A stretch of 64,000 bases of DNA, taken from assembly GCF_030546755.1 (NCBI RefSeq), contig NZ_JAUOPE010000007.1, positions 62,001 through 126,000 of the forward strand, read 5' to 3'. How positions within the stretch are numbered: position 1 is the first letter of the stretch; each line of letters starts with the position of its first letter. A model generated the notes under the pieces. It did no database searches. It had not been told where the DNA came from and saw only the letters and a list, made by a program, of their open reading frames with translations. Below, piece after piece: positions 18,420 through 28,518 of the stretch. This stretch comes from Colwellia sp. 1_MG-2023. GTDB lineage: Bacteria; Pseudomonadota; Gammaproteobacteria; Enterobacterales; Alteromonadaceae. The position numbers and the translations under genes are program-made.

Positions 18420-19505
18420 TTATTTAATCCCCTGTTCGAAATCTTTCATGAAGCCAACAAGTTTTTCTACGCCAGCCAAAGGCATAGCATTATATATGCT
18501 TGCGCGCATACCACCGACAATTCGATGCCCTTTTAATGCTAATAAGCCTTGCGCTTCTGCTTGACGTAGGAATTCTTCGTTTAATGATTCATCTTCAAGC
18601 CAGAAAGGCACATTCATGCGACTGCGAAAGTCATCTGCAATACTGTTTTTGTAAAAAGTACTTTGATCAACATAATCGTAAATAAGCTGAGCTTTACGTT
18701 GGTTAATTTTTTCGATAGCACTAACGCCACCAACACTTTTTAACCAATCAAACACCAACCCAGCTAAATACCACGCATACGTAGGTGGTGTGTTATACAT
18801 AGAGTCATTATCAGCACTGGTTTTATAATTCATAATGCAAGGCGTAGCTTGACGTGCCTTACCTAATAAATCTTCTCGCACGATAACAATAGTTAAACCT
18901 GACGGACCGATATTTTTTTGCGCACCGGCGTAAATGACTCCAAATTTACTAACATCAATATGATGAGAAAGAATCGTCGATGACATATCCGCAACAAGCG
19001 GAATATCACCAAAATCAGGGATATCAAACATTTCAATGCCATCAACGGTTTCATTAGGGCAATAATGTACATAAGCAGAATCTTTTGATACTCCCCAATC
19101 ACTTGAAGGTTTTACGATTTTTCTTCCGTCAATCTCTTCAACAACGTCCAGAACATTTACTTCACCAAAGTTTTCAGCTTCTTTTGCAGCTGCTTTTGAC
19201 CAAGATCCTGAAACTACATAATCAGCTTTGCCACCTTCGGATAATAAATTTAATGGCACAGCTGAAAATTGACCTCGACCGCCGCCATGACAAAAAATAA
19301 CTTTATAGTTATCAGGAATCGCCATTAATTCACGTAAATCAGCTTCGGCTTGTTCAGCAAGTGCCATAAACTCTTTACTTCGATGACTTAATTCCATCAC
19401 CGAACAGCCTGTATCATTCCAGTTAATAAACTCTTGTTGAGCTTTTTTCATCACTTGGGTGGGTAACATTGCGGGACCAGCACAAAAATTATAGACAACA
19501 GACAT
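18420..19505 (-). CDS. serC: Phosphoserine aminotransferase
   Basis: The 361-residue PLP enzyme makes phosphoserine from 3-phosphohydroxypyruvate, and also acts in pyridoxine synthesis. Seen: [13 protein letters not shown] at the N terminus, MELSHRS near residue 38, [15 protein letters not shown] near 74-88, and the PLP lysine in [16 protein letters not shown] near 197. Length is normal. It heads the serC-aroA-cmk-rpsA string and follows gyrA beyond a strong terminator. Confidence 0.97.
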   Translation of the reverse strand: MSVVYNFCAGPAMLPTQVMKKAQQEFINWNDTGCSVMELSHRSKEFMALAEQAEADLRELMAIPDNYKVIFCHGGGRGQFSAVPLNLLSEGGKADYVVSGSWSKAAAKEAENFGEVNVLDVVEEIDGRKIVKPSSDWGVSKDSAYVHYCPNETVDGIEMFDIPDFGDIPLVADMSSTILSHHIDVSKFGVIYAGAQKNIGPSGLTIVIVREDLLGKARQATPCIMNYKTSADNDSMYNTPPTYAWYLAGLVFDWLKSVGGVSAIEKINQRKAQLIYDYVDQSTFYKNSIADDFRSRMNVPFWLEDESLNEEFLRQAEAQGLLALKGHRIVGGMRASIYNAMPLAGVEKLVGFMKDFEQGIK

Positions 19506-19563
19506 GAGTAACTAAAACCTTAATAAAAATGTAAATATAAAATGAATATGTGTTTTTCACACA

Positions 19564-19595
19564 AAAAAATAGGCGGTTAACACCGCCTATTTTTT
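19564..19595 (-). terminator. Terminator of gyrA
   Basis: A perfect 14-bp stem, AAAAAATAGGCGGT (19564-19577) with ACCGCCTATTTTTT (19582-19595), has a 4-nt loop. The minus-strand 3' arm ends in TATTTTTTTG. It lies 16 bases after the gyrA stop. Confidence 0.85.
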
Positions 19596-19610
19596 AGTTT
19601 GCAGTGTTAA

Positions 19611-22334
19611 CTATTCGTTTTCACCGTCACTGAGATTTTCATCATTCTCAGTATCAGGTGTTTGTTCAGATGACGACTCTTCAGTTGAGGCTTCTGCAGA
19701 TGTTTCGCCTTCTGCGACCTCTCCTTCGATAATTGAATCATCTTCTTCAATTTCATCAATGCGTTGTAATGCCACAACATGTTCTTCTTCCGTTGTACGG
19801 ATAATACGAACACCTTGCGTATTACGACCTATGATACTGACTTCATTAACGCGTGTGCGAACTAACGTACCGTTATCAGTGATCAACATGATTTCATCAA
19901 GATCTTCCACTTGCACTGCACCAACTACAGGGCCATTACGATCACTCACTTTAATTGACACAACACCTTTGGTTGCACGACTTTTCGCTGGATACTCAGC
20001 TAAATCAGTTCGTTTACCGTAACCGTTTTGTGTGATGGTTAATACGGCACCTTCATTCTTAGGTACAATCAGTGAAACAACTTTTTGATCGCCTTCAAGT
20101 TTGATACCACGTACACCCGTTGCTGTACGTCCCATCGCTCTTAATGCATGAATTTCTTCACCAGTTTCAGGATCTACTTTCACTTCGCCGGTTTCACTAT
20201 CACGTGCTTTTTCGTTAAAGCGAACCACTTTACCAGCATCTGAAAATAACATAATGTCATTTTCACCGTTGGTAATATCAACACCGATTAACGTATCATC
20301 ATCACGTAAATTAAGCGCAATAATACCGTTCGCACGTTGATTTGAATATGCCGTTAATGGCGTTTTCTTAACCGTACCTGAGGCAGTTGCCATGATAATA
20401 AATTTATCATCTTCGTATTCACGTACCGGTAAAATAGCGGTAATACGTTCGTTTTCTTCCAATGGCAATAAATTAACAATTGGACGACCACGAGCCGTTC
20501 TACTTGCTAATGGCAATTGATAAACTTTCAACCAATATAATTTTCCGCGATTTGAGAAACATAATATTGTGTCATGGGTATTAGCAACTAATAAGCGTTC
20601 GATGAAATCTTCTTCTTTCATCTTCGTTGCTGCTTTCCCTTTACCACCTCGACGTTGTGCTTGGTAATCTGATAATATTTGATATTTCACGTAGCCTTCA
20701 CTTGAAAGTGTAACGACCACATCTTCTTCACAAATTAAGTCTTCTAAAGATAAATCGTGCGACGCATTTGTAATTTCTGTACGACGCTCATCACCAAACT
20801 CATCACGAATTAATTCTAATTCTTCGCGGATAACTTCCATTAAACGCTCTGGGCTAGCAAGAATATGCATTAATTCAGCAATAAGGTCTAATAACGCTTT
20901 GTACTCACTTAGAATTTTTTCGTGTTCCATGCCTGACAATTTATACAATTGTAAATCTACAATCGCTTTAGCTTGCTCAGCGGTTAAATAATATAAACCA
21001 TCACGAATACCATATTGTGGCTCTAACCATTCAGGGCGAGCTGCGTCGGTACCTGCACTTTCGAGCATGGCACTAACATTGCCAAGTTCCCAGCCTTGAG
21101 CAATTAACTTCTCTTCTGCTTCTTTACGATTACTTGATTCTTTTATTAGTTTAATAATCGGATCAATATTCGCTAAGGCAATTGATAAACCTTCTAAGAT
21201 GTGCGCGCGATCTCGTGCTTTACGTAATTCGAAAATAGTGCGACGAGTTACCACTTCACGGCGATGCAGCACAAACGCTTCAAGCATTTCTTTTAAGTTA
21301 AATAACTTTGGTTGGCCATTGGTTAATGCCACCATATTTAAACCAAAAGACACCTGCATTTGAGTCAGTTTATATAAGTTATTTAAAACCACCTCACCGA
21401 CGTCGCCACGTTTCACTTCAATGACCATACGCATACCGTCTTTATCAGACTCATCACGTAAGGCAGAAATACCTTCTAAACGTTTTTCTTTAACAAGCTC
21501 AGCCATTTTTTCAATTAAGCGGGCTTTGTTCACTTGATAAGGAAGCTCATGAACAACAATGGTTTCTTTACCTGAGTTTTCATTGACTTCAATTTCAGCA
21601 CGAGCACGAATTTTTATTTTACCGCGACCTGTCTTATAGGCTTCTTCTATGCCCGCTCGGCCACTGATGATACCAGATGTTGGGAAATCAGGACCTGGAA
21701 TATGTCCTAATAACTCATCAATAGTGATATCACTATTTTCTATAAGCGCTAAACAACCATTAATTACTTCCGTTAAATTATGTGGCGGAATATTGGTTGC
21801 CATACCAACAGCAATACCAGAAGAACCGTTTACTAATAATGCTGGGATACGTGTTGGCATAACAGCAGGAATATGCTCGGTGCCATCATAGTTAGGGACA
21901 AAATCAACGGTTTCTTTATCAAGATCAGCCAAAATTGAATGCGAAATTTTGTTCATTCTAATTTCGGTATAACGCATAGCTGCTGCAGAATCACCATCAA
22001 CAGAGCCAAAGTTACCTTGGCCATCAACAAGCATATAACGCATTGAGAAATCTTGCGCCATACGTACGATGGTATCGTATACAGCGGTATCACCATGCGG
22101 GTGATATTTACCGATTACATCACCAACCACACGGGCTGATTTTTTGTAAGGTTTGTTATAATCATTACCTAAAACATTCATCGCAAAAAGAACTCGGCGA
22201 TGCACTGGTTTTAAACCATCTCGAACGTCAGGTAACGCTCGTCCTACAATTACGCTCATTGCATAATCTAAATAGGAGCTTTTAAGCTCATCTTCAATAT
22301 TGATTGGTGCAATATTTTTTGCCAGATCGGTCAT
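19611..22334 (-). CDS. gyrA: DNA gyrase subunit A
   Basis: GyrA breaks and rejoins DNA in the gyrase heterotetramer that introduces negative supercoils. The 907-residue protein has the active-site tyrosine Y122 in [11 protein letters not shown], the quinolone region [13 protein letters not shown] with Thr83 and Asp87, six beta-pinwheel blades and the GyrA box QRRGGKG near residue 565. Thr83 in place of E. coli Ser83 is the natural residue in several genera and does not imply resistance. A strongly acidic tail of about 50 residues ends the protein; such tails tune supercoiling. It is divergent from ubiG. Confidence 0.97.
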   Translation of the reverse strand: MTDLAKNIAPINIEDELKSSYLDYAMSVIVGRALPDVRDGLKPVHRRVLFAMNVLGNDYNKPYKKSARVVGDVIGKYHPHGDTAVYDTIVRMAQDFSMRYMLVDGQGNFGSVDGDSAAAMRYTEIRMNKISHSILADLDKETVDFVPNYDGTEHIPAVMPTRIPALLVNGSSGIAVGMATNIPPHNLTEVINGCLALIENSDITIDELLGHIPGPDFPTSGIISGRAGIEEAYKTGRGKIKIRARAEIEVNENSGKETIVVHELPYQVNKARLIEKMAELVKEKRLEGISALRDESDKDGMRMVIEVKRGDVGEVVLNNLYKLTQMQVSFGLNMVALTNGQPKLFNLKEMLEAFVLHRREVVTRRTIFELRKARDRAHILEGLSIALANIDPIIKLIKESSNRKEAEEKLIAQGWELGNVSAMLESAGTDAARPEWLEPQYGIRDGLYYLTAEQAKAIVDLQLYKLSGMEHEKILSEYKALLDLIAELMHILASPERLMEVIREELELIRDEFGDERRTEITNASHDLSLEDLICEEDVVVTLSSEGYVKYQILSDYQAQRRGGKGKAATKMKEEDFIERLLVANTHDTILCFSNRGKLYWLKVYQLPLASRTARGRPIVNLLPLEENERITAILPVREYEDDKFIIMATASGTVKKTPLTAYSNQRANGIIALNLRDDDTLIGVDITNGENDIMLFSDAGKVVRFNEKARDSETGEVKVDPETGEEIHALRAMGRTATGVRGIKLEGDQKVVSLIVPKNEGAVLTITQNGYGKRTDLAEYPAKSRATKGVVSIKVSDRNGPVVGAVQVEDLDEIMLITDNGTLVRTRVNEVSIIGRNTQGVRIIRTTEEEHVVALQRIDEIEEDDSIIEGEVAEGETSAEASTEESSSEQTPDTENDENLSDGENE

Positions 22335-22688
22335 ATGACGACGGTATCCCTAAATGTGAATTTGGAAATTATTATTGTTAAAATCACAGTGATATTATCA
22401 TAAAAAAACAATGACACTATACTGCTTTATAACATCACATTCTGCTTTGGTTAGCGATGTATTTCAAGTGATAATTTTAAACAAAGCAATTAAAAATGAA
22501 ATCAGCCTTTAAAACAAATTAATTATCAATTAACGCTAGATTATTCAAAACGTTATATGATTGGTCGATAAATAAACAACAATAAATATCGACAATAAAA
22601 TATTTAATTAACATTCTATTTCAATGGCTAGTCGAATTATTCTCTTTGGTTTAGAATGCATTTCAACTTTAAATGAATGTATCTGCTT
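22335..22688. other. Divergent intergenic region gyrA/ubiG, 354 bp
   Basis: This AT-rich gap must hold the gyrA promoter (minus) and the ubiG promoter (plus). I saw no reading frame, no strong hairpin and no operator I could name. The minus-strand stretch around 22395-22420 is TA-rich and is the best place for a gyrA promoter, but I could not fix hexamers with confidence. Confidence 0.4.
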
Positions 22689-23396
22689 ATGTCTGAACAA
22701 CAGAATGTTAATCTAGAAGAAATTGCCAAGTTTGAAAAAGTAGCCAGTCAATGGTGGGAATTAGAAGGTGACTTTAAACCTTTACATCAAATTAACCCAA
22801 TAAGACGACAATTTATAATTCAGCATGTACAAAATATTTTCGGTAAAAAAATAATCGATGTCGGTTGTGGCGGCGGTATTCTTGCAGAAAGTTTAGCTAA
22901 ATTAGGAGCTGAAGTTACCGGTATCGATATGGGAGAAGAGCCCTTAAATGTCGCAAAACTTCACGCCCTTGAAGCGAATGTTAACTTAGTTTATGAGAAA
23001 ATAACGGCAGAAGAAAAAGCAACGCAGCTTCCTGAACACTTCGATGTCGTCACTTGCATGGAAATGTTAGAGCATGTGCCTGATCCCGCCTCTATTATAG
23101 AAGCGTGTAGTAAAATGATTAAACCCGGCGGTTATGTTTTTTTCTCGACATTAAATAAAACCATTAAATCTTATTTATTAGCGATAGTTGCAGCAGAAAA
23201 AGTCCTTAAGCTTGTACCTGATGGTACCCATGATCATGAACATTTTATTCGACCTTCTCAATTAATACGTTGGGCGGAAGCACATAATTTAAAATGTATC
23301 GACGCAGCTGGCATTCATTACAACCCATTAACTGAAAACCATAAGCTTATTGAGTCATTAGATGTAAATTATATTTTATGTTGTCAAAAGGTTTAA
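22689..23396 (+). CDS. ubiG: Ubiquinone biosynthesis O-methyltransferase
   Basis: UbiG performs both O-methylations in ubiquinone synthesis. The sequence tracks E. coli UbiG: EEIAKFEKVASQWWELEGDFKPLH at residues 12-35, the SAM site IDVGCGGGILAE near 60, VTCMEMLEHVPDP near 120 and VFFSTLNKT near 153. The ATG at 22689 gives 235 residues; an in-frame ATG at 22677 would add four. Neither has a strong ribosome binding site. ubiG beside gyrA is also found in Pseudomonas. The next gene begins two bases after its stop. Confidence 0.95.
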   Translation: MSEQQNVNLEEIAKFEKVASQWWELEGDFKPLHQINPIRRQFIIQHVQNIFGKKIIDVGCGGGILAESLAKLGAEVTGIDMGEEPLNVAKLHALEANVNLVYEKITAEEKATQLPEHFDVVTCMEMLEHVPDPASIIEACSKMIKPGGYVFFSTLNKTIKSYLLAIVAAEKVLKLVPDGTHDHEHFIRPSQLIRWAEAHNLKCIDAAGIHYNPLTENHKLIESLDVNYILCCQKV

Positions 23397-23398
23397 TC

Positions 23399-24079
23399 AT
23401 GTCAGTCAATACAGCCAATAATCTCCTGAACAATGCACAAGCAGTTTTATTTGATCTTGATGGTACTTTATTAGATACCGCCAATGATTTAGGTGAAGCG
23501 TTAAATTTTGTTTTAGGTAAATACAATTTACCTAAAGTTGCACGAGAGGTTTATCGCCCTGTTGCCTCAGATGGCGCATTAGGCTTATTAACATTGGGAT
23601 TTGCTTCACAATTAAAAGAGTATGATTATGACGTATTAAGAGCAGAGTTCTTGGATTTTTATCAAGCTAACATTGCACATGAAACCTGCTTATACCCTGG
23701 TGTTTCGCAATTATTATCGACATTGCAAAGTCAAAATATTCCTTGGGGCATTGTCACGAATAAGCCTGAAGGGTTAACCAAGCAATTATTACCGTCTTTT
23801 CCTGAACTAAATAAATGCGCTGTGATGGTGGGCGGTGATACTTTAACGACAAGAAAGCCAGATCCAGAGCCATTGTTTTATGCGTGCGAGGCCATGAACG
23901 TTGATCCTAAGCATTGTCTCTATATAGGAGATGCCCTTAGAGATATCGAAGCTGGAAATCACGCAGGAATGAAAACATTGGTTGCTCAGTGGGGATATAT
24001 TAAATCCACAGATAATATTGAACAATGGCAAGCTGATTTTATCATCAAAACCCCACAAGAATTAATTTCGATTAGATAA
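23399..24079 (+). CDS. HAD-IA phosphatase, MupP/phosphoglycolate phosphatase type
   Basis: The 226-residue protein is a haloacid dehalogenase phosphatase: DLDGTLLDT with the nucleophile and acid aspartates near residue 18-26, the TNKPEG motif near 122, a lysine in TRKPDPEP near 153 and GDALRDIEAG near 177. Family members include Gph (phosphoglycolate) and MupP (N-acetylmuramate 6-phosphate). The ubiG-downstream position is that of mupP in Pseudomonas, which favours a peptidoglycan recycling role, but sequence alone does not settle the substrate. AAAGG precedes the ATG at 23399; a frame open to 23378 overlaps ubiG and is less likely. Confidence 0.8.
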   Translation: MSVNTANNLLNNAQAVLFDLDGTLLDTANDLGEALNFVLGKYNLPKVAREVYRPVASDGALGLLTLGFASQLKEYDYDVLRAEFLDFYQANIAHETCLYPGVSQLLSTLQSQNIPWGIVTNKPEGLTKQLLPSFPELNKCAVMVGGDTLTTRKPDPEPLFYACEAMNVDPKHCLYIGDALRDIEAGNHAGMKTLVAQWGYIKSTDNIEQWQADFIIKTPQELISIR

Positions 24080-24475
24080 TCGACAACTGCCTATTTATAA
24101 AGCAATTATTGTAATTTGCTGAAATTAAATAATTTTTTCAGCTATATTACAATTTGTAATATACATAGTAAAATTATCACTAAAATAAATATACCCATGT
24201 TTTAGCGCTAAAAAAAAAAGTAAAAAGATATTGCGTTTCACAAAAATCAAATTGAAAAGACCATACTAAGTTAGTTGTTACTAACATAGATTTGAGCTTG
24301 TTTATTTAGAGCAAAATATCGCCTTTTTTAGTGCTTGCATTAAAGCTTAAACCTCATTATCTTGTGATCAGTTTTATGTTTACACCCAAGATGTAGTGCA
24401 TGGCTGAATTTTGCTCATCTTTTGTAAATATCCACCTTAATAATTAAAACAATAAAATTAATAAACAGGTTTTTC
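24080..24475. other. Non-coding region before nrdA, 396 bp, with operator-like repeats
   Basis: The left part has nested inverted repeats built from ATTGTAAT (see 24108-24163). The right part should hold the nrdA promoter. I could not find a convincing NrdR box pair; TTTACACCCAAGATGTAGTG near 24378 resembles half of one but has the wrong spacing. No reading frame is apparent. Confidence 0.4.
24108..24163. repeat. Nested inverted repeats with three ATTGTAAT-type half sites
   Basis: TATATTACAA (24143-24152), one base, then TTGTAATATA (24154-24163) forms a perfect 21-bp palindrome. A second, longer inverted repeat uses 24108-24126 and 24131-24153 (ATTGTAAT...GCTGAAA against TTTCAGC...ATTACAAT). 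It follows the phosphatase gene by 28 bases. It could be an operator, or a weak terminator, since no U tract follows. Confidence 0.5.
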
Positions 24476-26746
24476 ATGACTAACAATCTTTTTGTAACCA
24501 AGCGTAACGGCGAAAAAGAACCCATCGATTTAGAGAAAATTCACCAAGTTATTGCTTGGGCTGCTGAAGACTTAGATAACGTATCTGTATCACAAGTAGA
24601 ACTGAAATCTCATATTCAATTTTACGACGGCATTAAAACCGAAGACATTCATGAAACCATCATTAAAGCCGCTGCCGATTTAATCTCTGAAGAAACACCT
24701 GATTATCAGTTTTTATCTGCCCGATTAGCGATATTTCATTTGCGCAAGAAAGCTTATGGCCAGTTTGAGCCACCAAAGTTATACCCACATGTCGTGAAAT
24801 TAGTTGAATCAGGAAAATATGATCAACATTTACTTGCCGACTATACGCAAGAAGAATTCGAACAAATGGAAAGTTTTTTAGATCACCGCAGAGATCTAAA
24901 TTTTAGCTATGCTGCCGTTAAACAATTAGAGGGTAAGTATTTAGTTCAAAACCGAGTTACCGGTGAAATTTACGAAAGTGCCCAATTTTTGTATTTATTA
25001 GTCGCCGCTTGTTTATTTGCTAAGTATCCACAAGAGACACGTTTAACCTATATTGAAGGTTTCTATAACGCTATCTCAACATTTAAGATTTCATTACCAA
25101 CACCAATTATGGCTGGAGTTAGAACCCCTACTCGCCAATTTTCTTCGTGTGTGCTCATTGAATGTGGTGACAGTTTAGATTCAATTAATGCCGCTTCTAG
25201 CTCTATCGTGAAATATGTTTCTCAACGTGCGGGTATTGGTATTAATGCTGGTAGAATTCGCGCGTTAGGCAGTTCGATTCGTAATGGTGAAGCTTTTCAT
25301 ACGGGTTGTATTCCTTTTTATAAACACTTCCAAACAGCCGTTAAAAGTTGTTCTCAAGGGGGTGTACGTGGTGGTGCTGCTACGCTCTTTTATCCGCTTT
25401 GGCATTTAGAAGTTGAAAGTTTACTGGTATTAAAAAATAACCGTGGTGTTGAAGAGAATCGCGTTCGTCACTTAGATTACGGTGTTCAATTTAATAAAGT
25501 CATGTACCAACGTTTGATCAAAGGTGAATCAATCACTTTATTTAGTCCTAGCGATGTACCTGGCTTATATGATGCTTTTTTCGAAGACCAAGATGAATTC
25601 GAGCGCTTATATTTACAATATGAAGCCGATGACTCGATTCGTAAAAAATGTATTAAAGCGATTGAATTGTTTACTTTATTTGCTCAAGAACGTGCTAGTA
25701 CAGGTCGCATTTATTTACAGAATGTTGACCATTGTAATACTCATAGCCCGTTTAACCCTGAAGTAGCTCCAATTAGACAAAGTAACCTTTGTTTAGAAAT
25801 TGCTTTACCGACTAAACCATTAAATGAAATTAATGATCCTGAAGGTGAAATTGCGCTTTGTACCTTATCTGCGTTCAATTTAGGTGCGATAGAAAGTTTA
25901 GATGAATTAGAAGGTTTAGCCGATTTAGCCGTGCGCGCCTTAGATAATTTATTAGATTATCAAGACTACCCAATGCCAGCGGCTGAAAATGCAACCTTTG
26001 GTCGTAGAACTTTAGGGATAGGCGTGATTAACTATGCTTATTACTTAGCCAAAAATGGCGTCTATTATTCAAACGGCAGTGCAAACAATTTAACGCATAG
26101 AACGTTTGAAGCGATACAATTTTATTTATTACAAGCATCAAATAAATTGGCTATTGAGCAAGGCGCTTGTCCTAAGTTCAATGAAACACGTTTGTCGCAA
26201 GGTATTTTACCTATCGATACTTATAAAAAAGAAATCGATAATATTACGGGCGAACCTTTGCATTTAGATTGGGAAGGATTAAGAGAAAGCATTAAAAAGC
26301 ATGGCGTAAGAAATTCAACCGTCTCAGCATTAATGCCATCAGAAACCTCATCGCAAATTTCAAATGCCACTAACGGTATCGAGCCTCCTCGTGGTTTGAT
26401 CAGCGTAAAAGCCAGTAAAGATGGTATTTTAAAACAAGTTGTACCTGAGTATGAAAGATTAAAAGATAATTATGAATTATTATGGAATATTCCAAATAAT
26501 GAAGGTTACTTACAACTTGTTGGTATTATGCAAAAGTTTGTTGACCAAACCATTTCAGCAAATACCAATTACGACCCATCTAAATTTGAAGGTGGTAAAG
26601 TACCAGTAAAACAAATTCTAAAAGACCTTCTTACGGCTTATAAACTTGGTGTGAAAACCATGTATTATCACAACACCCGTGATGGTGCTGATGATCAGGT
26701 CGAAGTAGAAAGTGACGACTGTGCTGGCGGCGCTTGTAAAATATAA
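24476..26746 (+). CDS. nrdA: Ribonucleotide reductase class Ia, alpha subunit
   Basis: NrdA reduces ribonucleoside diphosphates using a radical passed from NrdB. The 756-residue protein has an N-terminal ATP cone (about residues 4-95) for allosteric activity control, SSCVLIECGDSLDSI near 222, NLCLEI near 437 with an active cysteine, and the C-terminal redox pair in DDCAGGACKI. Length is close to E. coli NrdA. AGG lies seven bases before the ATG. A 145-bp gap with a hairpin separates it from nrdB. Confidence 0.97.
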   Translation: MTNNLFVTKRNGEKEPIDLEKIHQVIAWAAEDLDNVSVSQVELKSHIQFYDGIKTEDIHETIIKAAADLISEETPDYQFLSARLAIFHLRKKAYGQFEPPKLYPHVVKLVESGKYDQHLLADYTQEEFEQMESFLDHRRDLNFSYAAVKQLEGKYLVQNRVTGEIYESAQFLYLLVAACLFAKYPQETRLTYIEGFYNAISTFKISLPTPIMAGVRTPTRQFSSCVLIECGDSLDSINAASSSIVKYVSQRAGIGINAGRIRALGSSIRNGEAFHTGCIPFYKHFQTAVKSCSQGGVRGGAATLFYPLWHLEVESLLVLKNNRGVEENRVRHLDYGVQFNKVMYQRLIKGESITLFSPSDVPGLYDAFFEDQDEFERLYLQYEADDSIRKKCIKAIELFTLFAQERASTGRIYLQNVDHCNTHSPFNPEVAPIRQSNLCLEIALPTKPLNEINDPEGEIALCTLSAFNLGAIESLDELEGLADLAVRALDNLLDYQDYPMPAAENATFGRRTLGIGVINYAYYLAKNGVYYSNGSANNLTHRTFEAIQFYLLQASNKLAIEQGACPKFNETRLSQGILPIDTYKKEIDNITGEPLHLDWEGLRESIKKHGVRNSTVSALMPSETSSQISNATNGIEPPRGLISVKASKDGILKQVVPEYERLKDNYELLWNIPNNEGYLQLVGIMQKFVDQTISANTNYDPSKFEGGKVPVKQILKDLLTAYKLGVKTMYYHNTRDGADDQVEVESDDCAGGACKI

Positions 26747-26756
26747 TTTATATTTA

Positions 26757-26798
26757 AACGCTTAATTATCAATAAAGTTAGCATGAGAATTAAGCGTT
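26757..26798 (+). other. Hairpin between nrdA and nrdB
   Basis: AACGCTTAATT (26757-26767) pairs perfectly with AATTAAGCGTT (26788-26798); the loop is 20 nt and ATTCTC follows. It may partly terminate or protect the nrdA message and set the nrdA:nrdB ratio. Confidence 0.45.
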
Positions 26799-26890
26799 AT
26801 TCTCTGCATTAAAAGCACAAAAAATAATAACAATTTATTCTTTAGATATGTTGAAACAATACAAAATATTATTGTTTCTAGGAGCACTAC

Positions 26891-28021
26891 ATGACCTACA
26901 GTACATTTAACCAAACTCCCAACAATGCTTTATTAGAGCCGATGTTTTTGGGAAATAGTGTAAATGTCTCGCGCTATGATCAGCAACGTTATGTTGCCTT
27001 TGAAAAATTGATTGAAAAACAATTATCATTTTTCTGGCGCCCTGAAGAGATTGATGTGTCAAAAGACAGGGCTGATTGGCAAGGATTAACAAGTTCTGAA
27101 AAACATATTTTTATTTCTAATTTAAAATATCAAACACTACTTGATAGTATGGCTGCACGCTCTGTTAATGCCGTATTATTACCACTGGTTTCTTTACCTG
27201 AAGTTGAAACTTGGGTAGAAACTTGGGCGTTTAGTGAAACCATTCATTCTCGTTCATATACTCATATATTACGAAATTTATTTACCGATCCTAGTGAAGT
27301 ATTTGACGATATTGTGGTTAACCCAGCAATATTAAAACGTGCCAGTAGCATTGCGAAATACTTTGATGATGTCATTATCACCACTCAACTGCTGCAATCG
27401 CAAGGTGAAGGAGTTTATGAGGTTAATGGTGAAAGTATTGAAGTCAATCAACGTAAATTAAAAGAGCGTTTATTTCTTGCCATTTGTTCAGTTAATGCTT
27501 TAGAAGCTATTCGATTTTATGTCAGCTTTGCGTGTTCATTTGCTTTTGCTGAACGCGAGTTACTTGAAGGTAATGCTAAAATAATCAAGCTCATTGCTCG
27601 TGATGAAGCATTGCACCTTACTGGGACTCAACATATTTTAAATAATTGGATGTCAGGTAAAGATGATCCTGAAATGAAAGAAATTGCTGAATCATTAAAA
27701 GATGAAGGCCTACAAATATTTATAGATGTGGTTGAACAAGAAAAAGAATGGGCGCAGTACCTTTTTAAAGATGGCTCTATGATTGGCTTAAATGCAGAGA
27801 TATTAAATCAGTACATTGAGTATATTAGTAACCAACGTTTGGCCGCAATAGGCTTTGAAGCACCATTTAATATTAAGAGTAACCCACTGCCGTGGATGAA
27901 TGCTTATTTGGTCAGTGATAATGTTCAAGTAGCTCCACAAGAAACTGAAATTTCAAGTTATTTAGTAGGGCAAGTTGACTCTTCCGTTTCAAGCAATGAC
28001 TTTGATGACTTTGACCTATAA
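26891..28021 (+). CDS. nrdB: Ribonucleotide reductase class Ia, beta subunit
   Basis: The 376-residue NrdB houses the diiron-tyrosyl radical cofactor. The radical tyrosine is in [14 protein letters not shown] near residue 120, identical in context to E. coli Y122. Metal ligands lie in [17 protein letters not shown] near 205 and [13 protein letters not shown] near 238. An AGGAG site precedes the ATG. The following ferredoxin gene is the expected partner for cofactor maintenance. Confidence 0.97.
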   Translation: MTYSTFNQTPNNALLEPMFLGNSVNVSRYDQQRYVAFEKLIEKQLSFFWRPEEIDVSKDRADWQGLTSSEKHIFISNLKYQTLLDSMAARSVNAVLLPLVSLPEVETWVETWAFSETIHSRSYTHILRNLFTDPSEVFDDIVVNPAILKRASSIAKYFDDVIITTQLLQSQGEGVYEVNGESIEVNQRKLKERLFLAICSVNALEAIRFYVSFACSFAFAERELLEGNAKIIKLIARDEALHLTGTQHILNNWMSGKDDPEMKEIAESLKDEGLQIFIDVVEQEKEWAQYLFKDGSMIGLNAEILNQYIEYISNQRLAAIGFEAPFNIKSNPLPWMNAYLVSDNVQVAPQETEISSYLVGQVDSSVSSNDFDDFDL

Positions 28022-28102
28022 CAATGTTCATCGCTATTCACTTTAGCATTAATTATTATTTAACCACTTTCATGACAATATTATCACTGTCGAGAAAGCA
28101 TA

Positions 28103-28402
28103 ATGACTGATGCTAAAGATTTAAATAATAAAACCACCTCAAATAAAGCATTTACCATCACAGTAGAACATCAAAGTATTACTTTTGATCCTGATGATAA
28201 AACGCTATTAAATAATTTAGAGAAAAATGATATTGAAGTGCATTACCACTGCAGAGATGGCTTTTGTGGTGCGTGTCGCGTGACCTTAGCGGAAGGAAAG
28301 ATCCATTACCCTAATGGTGAGCCTCTCGCTTTTGTCGGTGAAAACGAAATATTGCCTTGTTGTTGTATCCCCGCGTCAAATATTCGCTTAATTATAGAGT
28401 AA
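28103..28402 (+). CDS. yfaE: 2Fe-2S ferredoxin YfaE type, NrdB diferric-tyrosyl maintenance
   Basis: The 99-residue plant-type ferredoxin has the ligand spacing CRDGFCGACRVTL near residue 50-62 and a last cysteine in LPCCCIP near 86-90. In E. coli YfaE supplies electrons to reduce the NrdB diiron centre and lies after nrdAB, as here. The N-terminal 15 residues are polar and unconserved. It starts 81 bases after nrdB, so it is probably in the same operon. Confidence 0.93.
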   Translation: MTDAKDLNNKTTSNKAFTITVEHQSITFDPDDKTLLNNLEKNDIEVHYHCRDGFCGACRVTLAEGKIHYPNGEPLAFVGENEILPCCCIPASNIRLIIE

Positions 28403-28407
28403 GCCTC

Positions 28408-28478
28408 GTATCAACTCATTTTCTTGATACTTGATGCCAATACCTGATACCTGATACCTGATACCTGATACCTGATAC
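28408..28478. repeat. Tandem 7-bp repeat (TACCTGA, 5.4 copies) beside a small hairpin
   Basis: TACCTGA is repeated five times plus TAC at 28441-28478 without mismatch. Just before it GTATCAA (28408-28414) and TTGATAC (28424-28430) form a 7-bp hairpin and are decayed relatives of the unit. It lies between two convergent genes and is likely to vary in copy number. Confidence 0.85.
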
Positions 28479-28518
28479 AAAAGGTTAAGCTTGCAAAATA
28501 AACACCTAAAATAAAAAA

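Noticed and set aside
22123-22334. Thr83 in GyrA as a quinolone resistance mutation.
   Set aside because: Thr at this position is the natural residue in several gammaproteobacteria and Asp87 is intact, so it is not evidence of resistance.
23843-24058. Minus-strand open frame inside the HAD phosphatase gene, and similar frames opposite fabF, rpsA, gyrA, aroA and nupC.
   Set aside because: They lie within well-identified genes, have no ribosome binding site or family match, and are typical antisense shadows of conserved codon patterns.
24370-24400. NrdR box before nrdA (ACACCCAAGATGTAGTG).
   Set aside because: The half sites are two bases too far apart and the centre lacks the AT pattern; no second box at the right distance was seen.
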